DNA of 64,000 nucleotides from Pseudomonas iranensis (GTDB lineage: Bacteria > Pseudomonadota > Gammaproteobacteria > Pseudomonadales > Pseudomonadaceae). Below, one piece after another: positions 1-8,268 of the stretch. The stretch is taken from the NCBI RefSeq assembly GCF_014268585.2, contig NZ_CP077092.1:3038001-3102000 (forward strand), given 5' to 3'. The number at the start of each line of letters is the position of its first letter. Position 1 is the first letter of the stretch. A model generated the notes under the pieces. The model was given only the letters and a program-made list of their open reading frames with translations. It did not search any database and was not told where the DNA came from. The position numbers were made by a program, and so were the translations under genes.

Positions 1-279
1 ATTGTGGTGCTGGCTTTTGAAAACAAAGCCGGAAAAGTTGAATACGATCTGGATGACATCCGGTTGATCGCAAGATCGACAATATTGAAAGGCGTGGTGT
101 TCTCGCTCGGCTCAATTCCTGCGGCCATTATTGCTGCCACGGCAACATTTGGACTCGGGTTGGTCATCATGCCGATGGGGCTCTGGTATGGATACAGGAA
201 CATTTTCAAGCTTCCAGCGATGCTTGGTCGCAAAACACTCCTTCGCGATTTTGCGAAGCACGGAATCATTGTTCGCTAA
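1..279 (+). CDS. small membrane protein, 5' end probably outside the window
   Basis: The frame is open from the first base. GTG at 4 or 7 could start it, but there is room for no ribosome site, so the gene may be cut by the window edge. The visible 91 residues start with a short acidic segment (residues 10-22), then two hydrophobic stretches (about residues 29-45 and 47-60) and a basic tail, which suggests a small inner-membrane protein with two helices. I do not recognise the family and assign no function. The next 200 bases (280-478) contain no gene that I can see. Confidence 0.5.
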   Translation: MVVLAFENKAGKVEYDLDDIRLIARSTILKGVVFSLGSIPAAIIAATATFGLGLVIMPMGLWYGYRNIFKLPAMLGRKTLLRDFAKHGIIVR

Positions 280-481
280 TCACCGCGAACGTTAGTTCGA
301 CGTGCGTTGTGGTTGCGTAGTCGAGAGATCGCTAACTTATGAAACTGACCTCTCTACCTCCCGTCCGACCTTTGCTTGGGAGGCGTAGCCTGGACTTGCA
401 ATCTATGGATAAGGCTGACGGACAACTGCGCAGCACCCACTCAACTAACCATGAGTACATACGTGCTCCCAGGGCGTCGTG

Positions 482-868
482 ATGAGTGATATCTGGCTAC
501 GAGAACGAGAACGAAGGAAGGCGCTATGGCTGCTCGCTGAACTGGTACCGGGCGATCAAAGCGCACGAGCGATCCTAGAACGATTGGATGAGCTTGAACG
601 ACTTGATCATGAAGTTCCATTGAGCGCCTGCCATCTCGACCACGCTGAACTGGTTCGGCTGCCTAGGGAGGCTCATCCCGTAGGGTGCTGGATTATTCGC
701 GATGCAGATATCCCAGAACCTTGGAGATCCCGCTTCGCGGTGGCTCTGGGGTCAGCAGGTCGCGTGGAGGCAGGATTCTATTGGCATGATTGGACTGATT
801 TTCTAGAGGCTTGGGAGCGCGAAGTCGCGCACGTGGAACAACATCGATTGGCGCTTGATGACGAGTAA
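482..868 (+). CDS. hypothetical protein, 128 aa
   Basis: A soluble, acidic, tryptophan-rich protein of unrecognised family. GTG at 479 and ATG at 482 are both possible starts and neither has a strong ribosome site. The N-terminal third (about residues 5-45) is rich in charged residues and Leu and is probably helical. The C-terminal part carries a WxxxF-type aromatic cluster around residues 92-115. It lies 90 bases upstream of another unknown gene on the same strand, and both run towards a TIR-domain gene on the opposite strand. No function can be assigned. Confidence 0.5.
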   Translation: MSDIWLRERERRKALWLLAELVPGDQSARAILERLDELERLDHEVPLSACHLDHAELVRLPREAHPVGCWIIRDADIPEPWRSRFAVALGSAGRVEAGFYWHDWTDFLEAWEREVAHVEQHRLALDDE

Positions 869-958
869 CGGCAATTTCCCGAATGCCCACGATGTTACTC
901 CAGTGGATCAGAGTGGTCTCTTGAGTATGGAAAGCGGGAATTAGTCAGCGGGAGGAGA

Positions 959-1420
959 ATGATGGAGAAGCACGTAAGAACGCTGGGCCGTGACAACCTA
1001 TCAGAACTCGAATCTGTTGAACGACTAGTAGCGTCAATCGGGCCAGCGGCGTTCGAAGCCGATGTACGATTTTTATCGAGCCTGCATACCGTTGATACCG
1101 AGTCAGCTATCCAATCGATCAGCCGCCTCACCCATCCCTCCCTAATCGGGATGAGCGAGACACCCTTCCAAATTTTCCAACGGCTGTGTGACGACCTTGT
1201 ATTACGAGCTCCGTCGTTGCTTCAGCGCCCAAGTTATCGATACAGAAATGGTGATAACACAGCAGTTCCTTTTGGACTCTGGTTGAGCATCGTTCGGCAT
1301 GCCCGAGAACATTTTGACCCAGCAGGGTTGGATGCGGATTTTTTGGTCGCAAGGATACGGGAGGGGCATTCGAGCAAGGAAGCCTTCGATGCTCTTATTG
1401 CTTCGAAGCGCCCCAAGTGA
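959..1420 (+). CDS. hypothetical protein, 153 aa
   Basis: A clean Shine-Dalgarno GGGAGGAGA directly precedes tandem ATG codons at 959 and 962; the second has the better spacing. The product is soluble with no signal peptide or membrane helix, and mostly helical in appearance. I do not recognise a family. It is convergent with the TIR protein gene (1508-2476), with 87 bases between the two stop codons and no obvious terminator hairpin. It could be unrelated accessory cargo or part of the same island as the TIR gene; nothing in the sequence decides this. Confidence 0.6.
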   Translation: MMEKHVRTLGRDNLSELESVERLVASIGPAAFEADVRFLSSLHTVDTESAIQSISRLTHPSLIGMSETPFQIFQRLCDDLVLRAPSLLQRPSYRYRNGDNTAVPFGLWLSIVRHAREHFDPAGLDADFLVARIREGHSSKEAFDALIASKRPK

Positions 1421-1507
1421 TGGGAGACATTGACTCCAGGCGATAAGCACCCGATACGCGTCTCGCCTCCACTCCATCACCAAGTCTCTGTGGTTGGCCA
1501 GGAAAGG

Positions 1508-2476
1508 TTATCTCTCGCGTTGCAAAGGCGTGATGACGATTCCCCAGAGCGCCTCCGCAGCACCTTCTTGAGACAGCTTCTGGTCGTGTCCGGAAAAGTA
1601 AGACATGCCCAGAGTTTTCAAGTACAGGGTCTGATCATCAGCGTTTACCGAAAGTGACTCGTTGTAGCTGTTGCCCGCTAACGAATCGCCTTGGCTGTAA
1701 TAAATCCCGGCACCCAGCTGACCTCCCGTAAACACCGTCCCCCTAGCAACGTCCCGTCCGTCCTTGTAGATGACCGCAGAAAAGCGATTGGCGTCGATTC
1801 GACGATACACACCTTCATAGCCAGGATTACGAGCTTGAAGCTCTTGCAGGGAGTTCTCGAAGTAGCGAGCGATATATTCGAAGGTGTCCAGCAAGAACTG
1901 ATCTTTGTCCCGCTGGGTGAAGCTCTTGGCAACTCTAAGGTTACTCGACCGGGGGCCAGTGGCCGGTAGCGGGGAGGGCGGTTGTAGGATAGCCGTCGCC
2001 GAGCGAGCGATTTGCGATGAAGGAATGGGCACCTCCTTGCGGCATCGTTCTACAGCTTTACGCACTGCCTGCGCTACTTGCAGGAAAGCTACATCGCGGT
2101 CAGGCCACAGGGTGACGGGTTTACCATCTTCAGGCGTGGCAAGCAGCTTACCGAACGGAGCATGATGCCAATCACACGCGCGCAAAATCACAGGGATCAC
2201 GATCGCTTCCTTCGCGGCGTGGCGTTCCATGGCGCGAGCCATCTCGATGTTGTAGCAATAATCAGAGGCGATGAAGTCCGGGCTGACCAGGAGAAGGATG
2301 ATTTCATCACTGTTGATGTGGTTGTCGATGGCTGCATCGATTTCTTGACCAGCTTCGATCCTGCGGTCATGCCAAGTGTCGATAACGCCTTGGCGCTTGA
2401 GCATCGATAGCTGTTTTTCCAGATGATCACGAAGCGCCTCATCGGCATGGCAGTATGAGAAAAAAACGCTTGGCAA
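1508..2476 (-). CDS. TIR-domain protein with C-terminal domain of unknown function
   Basis: Residues 1-150 form a bacterial TIR domain. It begins PSVFFSYCHADE (the usual first strand and loop) and has the DTWHDRRIEAG box. Near residue 90 it has SPDFIASDYCYNIEMA, where the Glu occupies the position of the catalytic Glu of TIR NAD-cleaving enzymes. A proline/serine-rich linker (about 150-175) leads to a roughly 145-residue C-terminal domain I do not recognise, with a Gly-rich GGQLGAGIYYSQGDS segment. The start is TTG with GGAG seven bases upstream. TIR proteins of this layout are often defence effectors, for which the C-terminal part would be the sensor. That role is inference, since no partner gene such as a cyclase or ThsA-like protein is next to it. 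Confidence 0.85.
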   Translation of the reverse strand: MPSVFFSYCHADEALRDHLEKQLSMLKRQGVIDTWHDRRIEAGQEIDAAIDNHINSDEIILLLVSPDFIASDYCYNIEMARAMERHAAKEAIVIPVILRACDWHHAPFGKLLATPEDGKPVTLWPDRDVAFLQVAQAVRKAVERCRKEVPIPSSQIARSATAILQPPSPLPATGPRSSNLRVAKSFTQRDKDQFLLDTFEYIARYFENSLQELQARNPGYEGVYRRIDANRFSAVIYKDGRDVARGTVFTGGQLGAGIYYSQGDSLAGNSYNESLSVNADDQTLYLKTLGMSYFSGHDQKLSQEGAAEALWGIVITPLQRER

Positions 2477-2641
2477 GATCGGCGCTCCATGGATTGGTGA
2501 CGGCTTAGATCTTAGGGGCTGTCCGATGCCGAAGTACAGGCCTTAACATTCCCGTGTAGGACAACGTGCAGCGTGTCGTGCGATTCATAAAGCGTACATT
2601 GTCGTAGCTCTGGTAATCGATATATTGGGCGGGATCCTTAG

Positions 2642-2803
2642 TCACTTCGGTGAGTTAGCTTCGAGTAGCGCTTCTTTTAGAGCTGCGAGAGCGCACTCCA
2701 AACGGCGATCTTCCCGAGGATCGCCACTTGCAGGCTTGTGCGATTGACAGTGATGTAACAGGGCCTCTAGGTCGTTTTGGTTAAGGTCGAATTCGATTTG
2801 CAT
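2642..2803 (-). CDS. small protein, 53 aa
   Basis: A short open frame whose translation begins MQIEFDLNQNDLEALLHHC and ends EALLEANSPK. It is acidic, amphipathic and apparently helical, with coding-like composition. A purine-rich AGAGAG lies about nine bases upstream of the ATG. It is divergent from the next gene (2877-3227), with 73 bases between them. Small helical proteins of this type are common in Pseudomonas, but I cannot name the family. The stretch 2477-2641 between this gene and the TIR gene holds nothing I recognise. Confidence 0.5.
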   Translation of the reverse strand: MQIEFDLNQNDLEALLHHCQSHKPASGDPREDRRLECALAALKEALLEANSPK

Positions 2804-2876
2804 CAGCTTGCTCTCTGTAAGTGAGGGGCGACGGGTTGAAAGCTAGGCACTGCCCGAGGAAATTAATGAGGTTAGC

Positions 2877-3227
2877 GTGCAGGATGAGGTAGCGAATCTG
2901 CTTTGGGAACAGTCGTGGCAGGTCTTCGGCGAATCTCTGAGCAAGGTATTAAGTGAGGCCTTTACTAGCTACAAGCGCAGCGCCGGCTACGATGAGATGC
3001 AGCGCTTGTACCCGAGCGCGGTAGGTGACGAGGCTTTTCAAGTTTTGAGACAAGCGCTAATCCAGCAGTGGCCCAAGGTCAATGGTGAGAGCTCGCACGC
3101 TTATGTTGAATTGCGTGGTCGCCTCAAAGGGCACGTTGAGCAGTACTTACTTCGCCGCCTCGTTCTAGGTAATCAGGTCGCACCGGCGCTCCGAGATGCG
3201 CTGTTTGCTGCTGATTTGGGCGTGTGA
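2877..3227 (+). CDS. hypothetical protein, 116 aa
   Basis: GTG at 2877 is preceded at five bases by GAGG; an ATG at 2883 is the alternative. The product is soluble and probably all helical (Leu/Glu/Arg-rich throughout), with no membrane segment and no motif I recognise. It ends 18 bases before the stranded 3' end of a umuC gene on the opposite strand, so it lies at the edge of a recombination scar. Function unknown. Confidence 0.5.
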   Translation: MQDEVANLLWEQSWQVFGESLSKVLSEAFTSYKRSAGYDEMQRLYPSAVGDEAFQVLRQALIQQWPKVNGESSHAYVELRGRLKGHVEQYLLRRLVLGNQVAPALRDALFAADLGV

Positions 3228-3245
3228 GGCTGAAACATTCGCTCA

Positions 3246-3631
3246 TTACTTAGCAATGACAGTCCACAGCTGGTTAATCTTCGTCATATAGCTCTGGCTC
3301 ATCAGTTCACTGCGCATCGCCCAACCAGGCGCGGCAGTCACGCTGGCTAAACGCAGCACTCCCTGTCCCCAGCGACTATTGATCTCATCCAGGACACCCA
3401 TTACTTTGTCCGCAATCACAGGCTGCGAATGCGCAAAGAGGTCATCAGTGAATTCGCCAGGCTGTCGCAGATCCATCAGCAAAATCTCGGCTTTGCTGTA
3501 TTTGTAGCCCGATCGGAAGAGGCGATTGACCGCTTCGGTCGCAGCCTTCGTCGTCAGCCTCACGTCGTTGATCGGATACGGCAATTCTACCAAGGCGCCG
3601 TTCACATACGTCACCTCCTCGGGGTTAGACC
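3246..3631 (-). pseudogene. stranded 3' fragment of a umuC/rulB-type gene
   Basis: About 120 codons matching the C-terminal third of the intact UmuC encoded at 15648-16928, including the shared stretches NGALVELPYP, TKAATEAVNRLF, KYSKAE and LLMDLRQPGEFTDDLFAHSQ. By eye there are about 15 substitutions in 118 residues, so this is a different allele and not a recent copy. Similarity stops near 3630, and the polymerase catalytic part and umuD are absent. An ATG at 3614 could start a 122-residue product, but it would lack the catalytic palm. It marks a recombination boundary between the TIR side and the AraC/RidA cassette. Confidence 0.85.
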
Positions 3632-3667
3632 TGCAGACACAACTGCCACTATATGAAGCTCATCAAA

Positions 3668-4060
3668 TCACAGCGCAGGCGATTGATTGTTCTGTTTCCA
3701 AGCCCTCGGAGTCACACCTTCGGTTCGCACGAATGTTCGACAGAAGTGAGACTGGTCAGAGAAGCCACACTCCAGTGCAATGTCCGCAAGTAGCAATCTC
3801 GAAGTCCGAAGCAGCTGCTTGCCCCTCAAAATCCGCTGCTCTCGCATCCATTCTTTAGGTGAGACAAGAGTGCTTTTTTTAAACTGACGGGTGAAATGGC
3901 TGCGCGATAGCGCACACGCCTGTGCGATAGCTGCCACGGAGATATCTGCGTCCAGGTTATCGAGCATCAACTGCTTGGCGCGCTGGATCTGCCAAGGTTT
4001 CAAGTGTCCGGATTGTTTAGCCAAATCCCTAATTGAGGACGCGCATGTTTCGTTTTTCAT
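3668..4060 (-). CDS. AraC-family regulator, HTH-only, 130 aa
   Basis: Nearly the whole protein is an AraC/XylS DNA-binding domain of two helix-turn-helices. The first is about residues 28-50 (ISVAAIAQACALSRSHFTRQF) and the second, ending in FSDQSHFCRTFVRTEGVTP, is about residues 85-115. I start it at ATG 4060; the frame runs open another 82 codons upstream, but that part overlaps the palindromes and reads as noncoding. It lacks an effector-binding domain, like the short solo AraC regulators. It is divergent from the RidA-type gene at 4275, so it probably controls that gene and itself through the palindromes between them. Confidence 0.8.
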   Translation of the reverse strand: MKNETCASSIRDLAKQSGHLKPWQIQRAKQLMLDNLDADISVAAIAQACALSRSHFTRQFKKSTLVSPKEWMREQRILRGKQLLRTSRLLLADIALECGFSDQSHFCRTFVRTEGVTPRAWKQNNQSPAL

Positions 4061-4152
4061 CCTGATTTCTTTTTCCCAGTAGCCGGTTGATAAGCTCAAT
4101 CCAGCGGTCAGTCGATGAGAAAAATTTAACGGAAGGCGCGTCGTGATGGGGG

Positions 4153-4190
4153 CGCAATTTTGCGTTGCTGAAGGCGCAAAAATGCGCCTT
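4153..4190 (+). promoter_or_regulatory. two adjacent palindromes, candidate operator of the AraC/RidA pair
   Basis: Positions 4171-4190 are an inverted repeat with perfect 8-base arms, AAGGCGCA and TGCGCCTT, around AAAA. Just upstream, 4153-4164 has arms CGCAA and TTGCG around TT. Both share the GCGCAA core, and the intergenic space between divergent starts (4060 and 4275) has room for two promoters. Binding by the AraC protein is inference; AraC sites are more often direct repeats, so another regulator is possible. Confidence 0.45.
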
Positions 4191-4274
4191 TCCAATAGTG
4201 TTTCCAGTGCTAGCCTTTGCTTCCCGACAACTCGAATCGACGTCATTCGATCCGTCATCTGCAAGGAGAAAGCA

Positions 4275-4736
4275 ATGGCTGCTTCACAACCGCACGGCAA
4301 AAACACCGCTTACTGGGGCGTCTCATGGGAGGAGGGCTACGGCTACCCCCAGGCCAGAAAAGTTGGAAACGAGATCTATATCTCTGGTCAGTTCAACCAC
4401 GATGAGGAGGGTAACCTGGTTGCTCCCGCACCTTTGAATAGCGAGGGCAAACCCAGCGATTTCTCGTCGATAGGAGAGCAGATGCGCGTCTCCTACGACA
4501 ACATCGCCAAGTTGCTCGCGCTCTATGGAGCAACCCTTGATGATGTCGTCGAAGAAACGCTCTACGTCTTGGATATGGACGCGGCATTCGCCGTGGTAGG
4601 TGATGTGCGCAAAGCCGCATATCGCACTGAGCGGCCACAGTGCGCGAGCAATATCATCGGTGTATCCAGGTTGGCTCAACGTTCACAGCTGATTGAAATT
4701 GTCTGCAAGGCTGTCATCGGATCTCGCGCTGCCTAA
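4275..4736 (+). CDS. RidA/YjgF-family protein
   Basis: Rid-family proteins form trimers and hydrolyse reactive enamine/imine intermediates or related substrates. Visible features are the ARKVGNEIYISGQ strand, the central helix and the C-terminal LIEIVCKAVIG strand; the arginine expected near residue 105 in active RidA may be the R of ERPQCAS. The start is ATG 4275 with AAGGAG seven bases upstream; the frame is open upstream but carries the palindromic region. At about 153 residues it is longer than archetypal RidA (about 128), as in other Rid subfamilies. It is divergent from an AraC gene, and its stop overlaps by four bases the end of a convergent LysR gene. Confidence 0.85.
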   Translation: MAASQPHGKNTAYWGVSWEEGYGYPQARKVGNEIYISGQFNHDEEGNLVAPAPLNSEGKPSDFSSIGEQMRVSYDNIAKLLALYGATLDDVVEETLYVLDMDAAFAVVGDVRKAAYRTERPQCASNIIGVSRLAQRSQLIEIVCKAVIGSRAA

Positions 4737-5740
4737 GAGACGCTCCCGGTTTCGCCCTGCGCAACCGGGAGATCCAGCTGCCCTTCGATCAAAGGCTTTT
4801 GATGCGCTACGGCTGCTGCACAAAAAGTCATGAACGCCTTTACTCTCCATGACTTTCGAATGTCCTGGTGCGTGAGCAGCCAGAGCTCATCCTGTAGTTC
4901 GCGCACAACTGGCCCGACGCGTGTTAACCCAGGCGTAATGTCTCCCAACATGCATGGGAGAAACCCATAACCAAGGCCTGCCGCAATGGCAACGCTAGCC
5001 GCAGCAACTGAGTCCGTACGATAAGAAATACAGTCGGCGCTGACTCTGTCCTCGACGTAGCTTTTAGCCTTCAGCCCACATAATCCTGCGGAATACGACA
5101 CCCACGGTTGGCCTTCTGCGAACGGGGTAGTAGTCGCTTGTTTTATGCTGCCATAAGGCGCCCATGCGATCGAAGCGAGCTTGCGCCCGACGAGACTTTC
5201 GGCAGGTTTTTTGGTCGCTCTCACCGCTACGTCAGATTCATCGCGAGCCAGACTTAACGTCTCGTTGCCAACCAGAACCTCGATGGCAATTCCTTCATTA
5301 AGTGTCTTGAAGTCGGCGATGATCGGCGTGAGAAAATACAGCAGCAGGGAGTCGCTGGTAGTGATCCTAAGCTTTCCAAGCAGCCCTTGACCTGCCCGAG
5401 AAACTCTACGAGTGACACTCACGATATCAAGCTCTACTCGTTCGGCGAGCGCCCGTAACTCGATGCCTTCCGGCGTCAGCATGTACCCTGAGCGACGGTG
5501 GTCAAACAGGGCGACCCCAAGCGTCTTTTCCACTTGAGCCACACGACGCGATACGGTGGATACATTGATCCCCAACCTCTTTGCAGTCGTGGCTCTATTA
5601 CCGCATTCGCTTAGCGTCTTGATGATTCGCAAATCGTCCCAAGAAAGCTGACTAACAGCATCGGTTAAATTCTGGGTGACGCCGGTTGGTACGGGCAGAG
5701 TGATTGAAGCTTTTTTTGATGATGGTTTCACGCCAAGCAT
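4733..5740 (-). CDS. LysR-family transcriptional regulator
   Basis: An N-terminal winged helix-turn-helix (about residues 32-92, with RLGINVSTVSRRVAQVEKTLG as recognition region) precedes a LysR substrate-binding domain (about 115-310). Its total of 335 residues is slightly long because of a 30-residue leader, and an internal start is possible. Its 3' end overlaps the RidA gene by four bases, and no enzyme gene lies immediately divergent from it. Its target is therefore unclear; the RidA gene is the nearest candidate. Confidence 0.85.
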   Translation of the reverse strand: MLGVKPSSKKASITLPVPTGVTQNLTDAVSQLSWDDLRIIKTLSECGNRATTAKRLGINVSTVSRRVAQVEKTLGVALFDHRRSGYMLTPEGIELRALAERVELDIVSVTRRVSRAGQGLLGKLRITTSDSLLLYFLTPIIADFKTLNEGIAIEVLVGNETLSLARDESDVAVRATKKPAESLVGRKLASIAWAPYGSIKQATTTPFAEGQPWVSYSAGLCGLKAKSYVEDRVSADCISYRTDSVAAASVAIAAGLGYGFLPCMLGDITPGLTRVGPVVRELQDELWLLTHQDIRKSWRVKAFMTFCAAAVAHQKPLIEGQLDLPVAQGETGSVS

Positions 5741-6148
5741 CCCAAACTTAGATTGCTCATCATACGAAATGGCTGGAGGTGAACCAAGAAATCACGTGCA
5801 CAAGCGAACTTTGCCCAAGCAATCGGTGAGGATGCCTCGGTTAAAAAGGTTGGTGTCAGCTGATGGGTTAGTCCTTTATTTTTACCATGCCCCCTGACAC
5901 CTTTGCGTGTAGCTTTCATTCATTCTGCTAGCGCTTAGAGACGCCAGAGGCGCTTCGCGAAGGAACGATGTTCGGCCACAGACGATTGGTGTCGTGTCTT
6001 ACTTAATCTCCGATGGCAGCATGGCGCCAAGGGCGTCGTTCAGCGTTTTTTCAGAGGCTGGCTGCTTCCTACAAAACGCTGCGGCAACTGTTGGCGCGGC
6101 AGATCACGCGTGGATTCCCTGTTCTGGATCGCGGTAACCGTAGCGATT
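5741..6148. other. no intact gene seen (about 400 bases)
   Basis: A spacer between the LysR start and the end of the phosphodiesterase gene. A 35-codon frame on the minus strand ends in LGAMLPSEIK at about 6003; it has no start codon, could be the tail of a lost gene, and is too short to identify. I see no operator or terminator. Confidence 0.4.
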
Positions 6149-6622
6149 TCAGGCGGGGGGATCCAGCAGGGAAATCAGGCGCGGCTCGATGCTGTCGGGT
6201 TGTATCTCGAGAATCGCCAGCGTGACCGGCAATTTGAAACGCCGAGGGCCGGCGCTACCAGGGTTCACGTATAGACGATCGCCGCGCCATTCTATGCGCG
6301 GTTTGTGGGAATGGCCGGTGATGATGAGCTTGATGTCTGGATCCAGATCGGCGGGGACGTCGGCGATGTCGTGGATTAGGAGGGTGTGCCAGCCGTTGAG
6401 CGTGCAGGTCAGAAGGTCGGGAAGGTCTTTGGCCCATGGGCTGCTGAGATCATTGTTGCCGCGCACGGCGTGGACGGGAGCAATTTTGGACAATTGGACG
6501 AGGATGTCCGGGTTGCCGATGTCGCCGGCGTGGATGATCAGGTCACAGCCTTGGAGCGCGCCGATTGCTTCGGAGCGGAGGAGATTGTGAGTGTCGGATA
6601 TTACGGCGGTTTTCACGGCCAA
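6149..6622 (-). CDS. YfcE/MJ0936-type metallophosphoesterase
   Basis: All signature blocks of the calcineurin-like phosphodiesterase fold are present in order: SDTHN (residues 9-13), HAGDIG (31-36), GNND (54-57), IHD (about 84) and GHSHKP (103-108), which ligate two metals. The length of 157 matches the small bacterial phosphodiesterase family. These enzymes cleave phosphodiesters in vitro; the physiological substrate is usually unknown. It is monocistronic by spacing, in the same orientation as the GrpB-like gene 84 bases upstream. Confidence 0.9.
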   Translation of the reverse strand: MAVKTAVISDTHNLLRSEAIGALQGCDLIIHAGDIGNPDILVQLSKIAPVHAVRGNNDLSSPWAKDLPDLLTCTLNGWHTLLIHDIADVPADLDPDIKLIITGHSHKPRIEWRGDRLYVNPGSAGPRRFKLPVTLAILEIQPDSIEPRLISLLDPPA

Positions 6623-6706
6623 TTCTCCGTGGACGTTTCGGGTAGGAGTGACTGCTTTCGGCCAAAAGCGGACACTTGATTCCGGGGGCGCTCAGCGACC
6701 CATCGG

Positions 6707-7222
6707 TCATTCAGGAATGGATATACCGGCATGAAGTAACGCCGCGATAATAAACGGAGACTTTTTCTCCAGATACTCAGCCATCCCACCAATATTGCTC
6801 GACTCCAACTGAAACTTCAGCGCTTCATACTGCTGGCGGATCGAGGCATCGCGCCTAAGCAAATCTCTGAACCCAAGCATCTGGGTGATCGTAAGGTGGC
6901 CACGGGTACAAGCGTGGAGCTTGTGCGTGCGAATCCCATCCACATTACGCCGATAGAAATGATGCCCTTCCGATAGATCACTTCCTCGTACATATCCCAA
7001 ACCCATCAACACCTCGTCCCGCGCCGAGGCATTGCGATTATCGTGAACCTCGATGAGCACATCGATCTCGGGCTTCGCCGCGAGCCCTGGAACAGAGGTG
7101 CTTCCAACGTGGTGTATGGCAATCAGTTCATCGCCAAAGGCCGAAGCGATGAGTGGTTTGTCTGGCAGAAAGCGGGCGGGCCAAGTGGGATTGTAGGGAG
7201 TGATCTTGCTGGTCAATGCCAT
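6707..7222 (-). CDS. GrpB/UPF0157-family nucleotidyltransferase-like protein
   Basis: The hallmark HHVGSTSVPGLAAKPEIDV (about residues 36-54) identifies the UPF0157 group, which has a nucleotidyltransferase fold. The GS and the later Asp residues correspond to the active-site loop. The length of 171 is typical. ATG 7222 is the natural start. No pathway can be deduced from neighbours; it lies between the phosphodiesterase gene and a second umuC scar. Confidence 0.85.
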   Translation of the reverse strand: MALTSKITPYNPTWPARFLPDKPLIASAFGDELIAIHHVGSTSVPGLAAKPEIDVLIEVHDNRNASARDEVLMGLGYVRGSDLSEGHHFYRRNVDGIRTHKLHACTRGHLTITQMLGFRDLLRRDASIRQQYEALKFQLESSNIGGMAEYLEKKSPFIIAALLHAGISIPE

Positions 7223-7397
7223 GTCCGTTCCTTGGCGACTAATATCTAAAGCACCGAATTTTCCGTCAAAACATCTGCATTCGCCAGCGACTGATAACGA
7301 AACCTCGGCATTACGGCGATTTAGCAGATCGAATTAGAATCTGGCCGAGGTTGGGTATCTGTCCTGTCCAGCGTCTGCTTCTGGCCGTAAGCAGCCG

Positions 7398-7502
7398 TTC
7401 AAGACGGCTCGTTTTTCAGGCGGCAGAGGCCCATCCCGTCGCCGCTACCTGGCGCTCACCCTCCACAACTGATCCAGCTTCGTCGTATAACTTTGGTAGG
7501 CT
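7398..7502 (-). pseudogene. second umuC 3' scar with its downstream flank
   Basis: Reading the minus strand gives YQSYTTKLDQLWRVSAR then stop, matching the end of intact UmuC (SQSYTTKLDQLWTVRAK). The bases after the stop also match the flank of the intact gene (around TAAGCAGCCGTTCAAG and GCCCATCCCG). Similarity ends at about 7500, so only the last 17 codons plus about 50 bases of flank remain. It is a recombination scar and no protein is expected. The DinB gene frame extends open across it, but the true DinB start is downstream. Confidence 0.75.
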
Positions 7503-7674
7503 CCCTGATCAGCAAGGACTGGGGGGGGCAGGCAGCGCCTTTAGGCTTTCCGGCTTCAAGTCTACTAGCCCAAATTGGCTCCCTGGCGCTTGCCGACCGA
7601 TAATCAGCGTCTTCGATGCCGCTTGTTATGAGGGCTATGCTTGGCATTACGCCCATTTAAACTGGGGAAATCTG

Positions 7675-8268
7675 GTGATCAACGTACGCACAGCCCGCAT
7701 GCTTGCCGAGTACAAATGCTGGGCCGATCAGCGCCTCTTTGACAGCCTGGCCGCACTGCCTCCTGGCGAAGTCAACAAAGAGCGAGTGTCGGTGTTCAAA
7801 AACATAATTGGCACTTTGAATCACATTTACGTAGTGGACTGCATTTGGCAGGCTCACCTCGAAGGCCGGGGGCACGGCTTCCAAACTTCACATGATCTGC
7901 TGCATCCCGAACTCGCTGATTTGCGCTTGGCACAAAAGGAGATCGGTCACTGGTACTGCGACTGGAGCGCCCGGCAGAGCGAGGCATCGCTGGATAGACC
8001 CGTCGAGTTCACATTTGTGTCTGGGGAACGCGGCACCATGAGTGCCGGAGCAATGCTGATGCATGTGGTCAATCACGCCAGCTATCACCGTGGGTGGGTG
8101 ATCCAGATGTATTTCGACATTCCGGCCATGCCGCCAATGACAGACATGCCGATATTCCTGCGCGAGACCGATCCAAGTTTCAATTCGCTCAATACACCGG
8201 CAGAGGCGTCGCCATGTGTTGGGCAATTAGTGAGCGCAACCAACGCTCTGCCGGATCGTTATCGTTGA
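7675..8268 (+). CDS. DinB-family putative metal-dependent protein
   Basis: DinB-like four-helix-bundle proteins bind a metal through three histidines. Visible here are the first His in TLNHIY (about residue 47) and the pair in HVVNHASYHRG (about residues 130-140). I choose GTG 7675, preceded by GGGGA, because the protein then starts about ten residues before the conserved LAEYKCWADQRLF helix; ATG 7699 is an alternative. The family usually ends near FLRE. Here the frame continues 34 residues and runs 80 bases into the convergent LysR gene, which suggests the original stop was lost in a rearrangement. Confidence 0.85.
   Translation: MINVRTARMLAEYKCWADQRLFDSLAALPPGEVNKERVSVFKNIIGTLNHIYVVDCIWQAHLEGRGHGFQTSHDLLHPELADLRLAQKEIGHWYCDWSARQSEASLDRPVEFTFVSGERGTMSAGAMLMHVVNHASYHRGWVIQMYFDIPAMPPMTDMPIFLRETDPSFNSLNTPAEASPCVGQLVSATNALPDRYR

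Noticed and set aside
4061..4306. Upstream extension of the AraC frame
   Set aside because: It crosses the palindromic promoter region and the start of the RidA gene; the conserved domain begins after 4060.
7351..7674. Open frame extending the DinB protein 108 codons upstream
   Set aside because: It reads through the umuC 3' scar on the opposite strand and has no ribosome site; the DinB fold starts just after GTG 7675.
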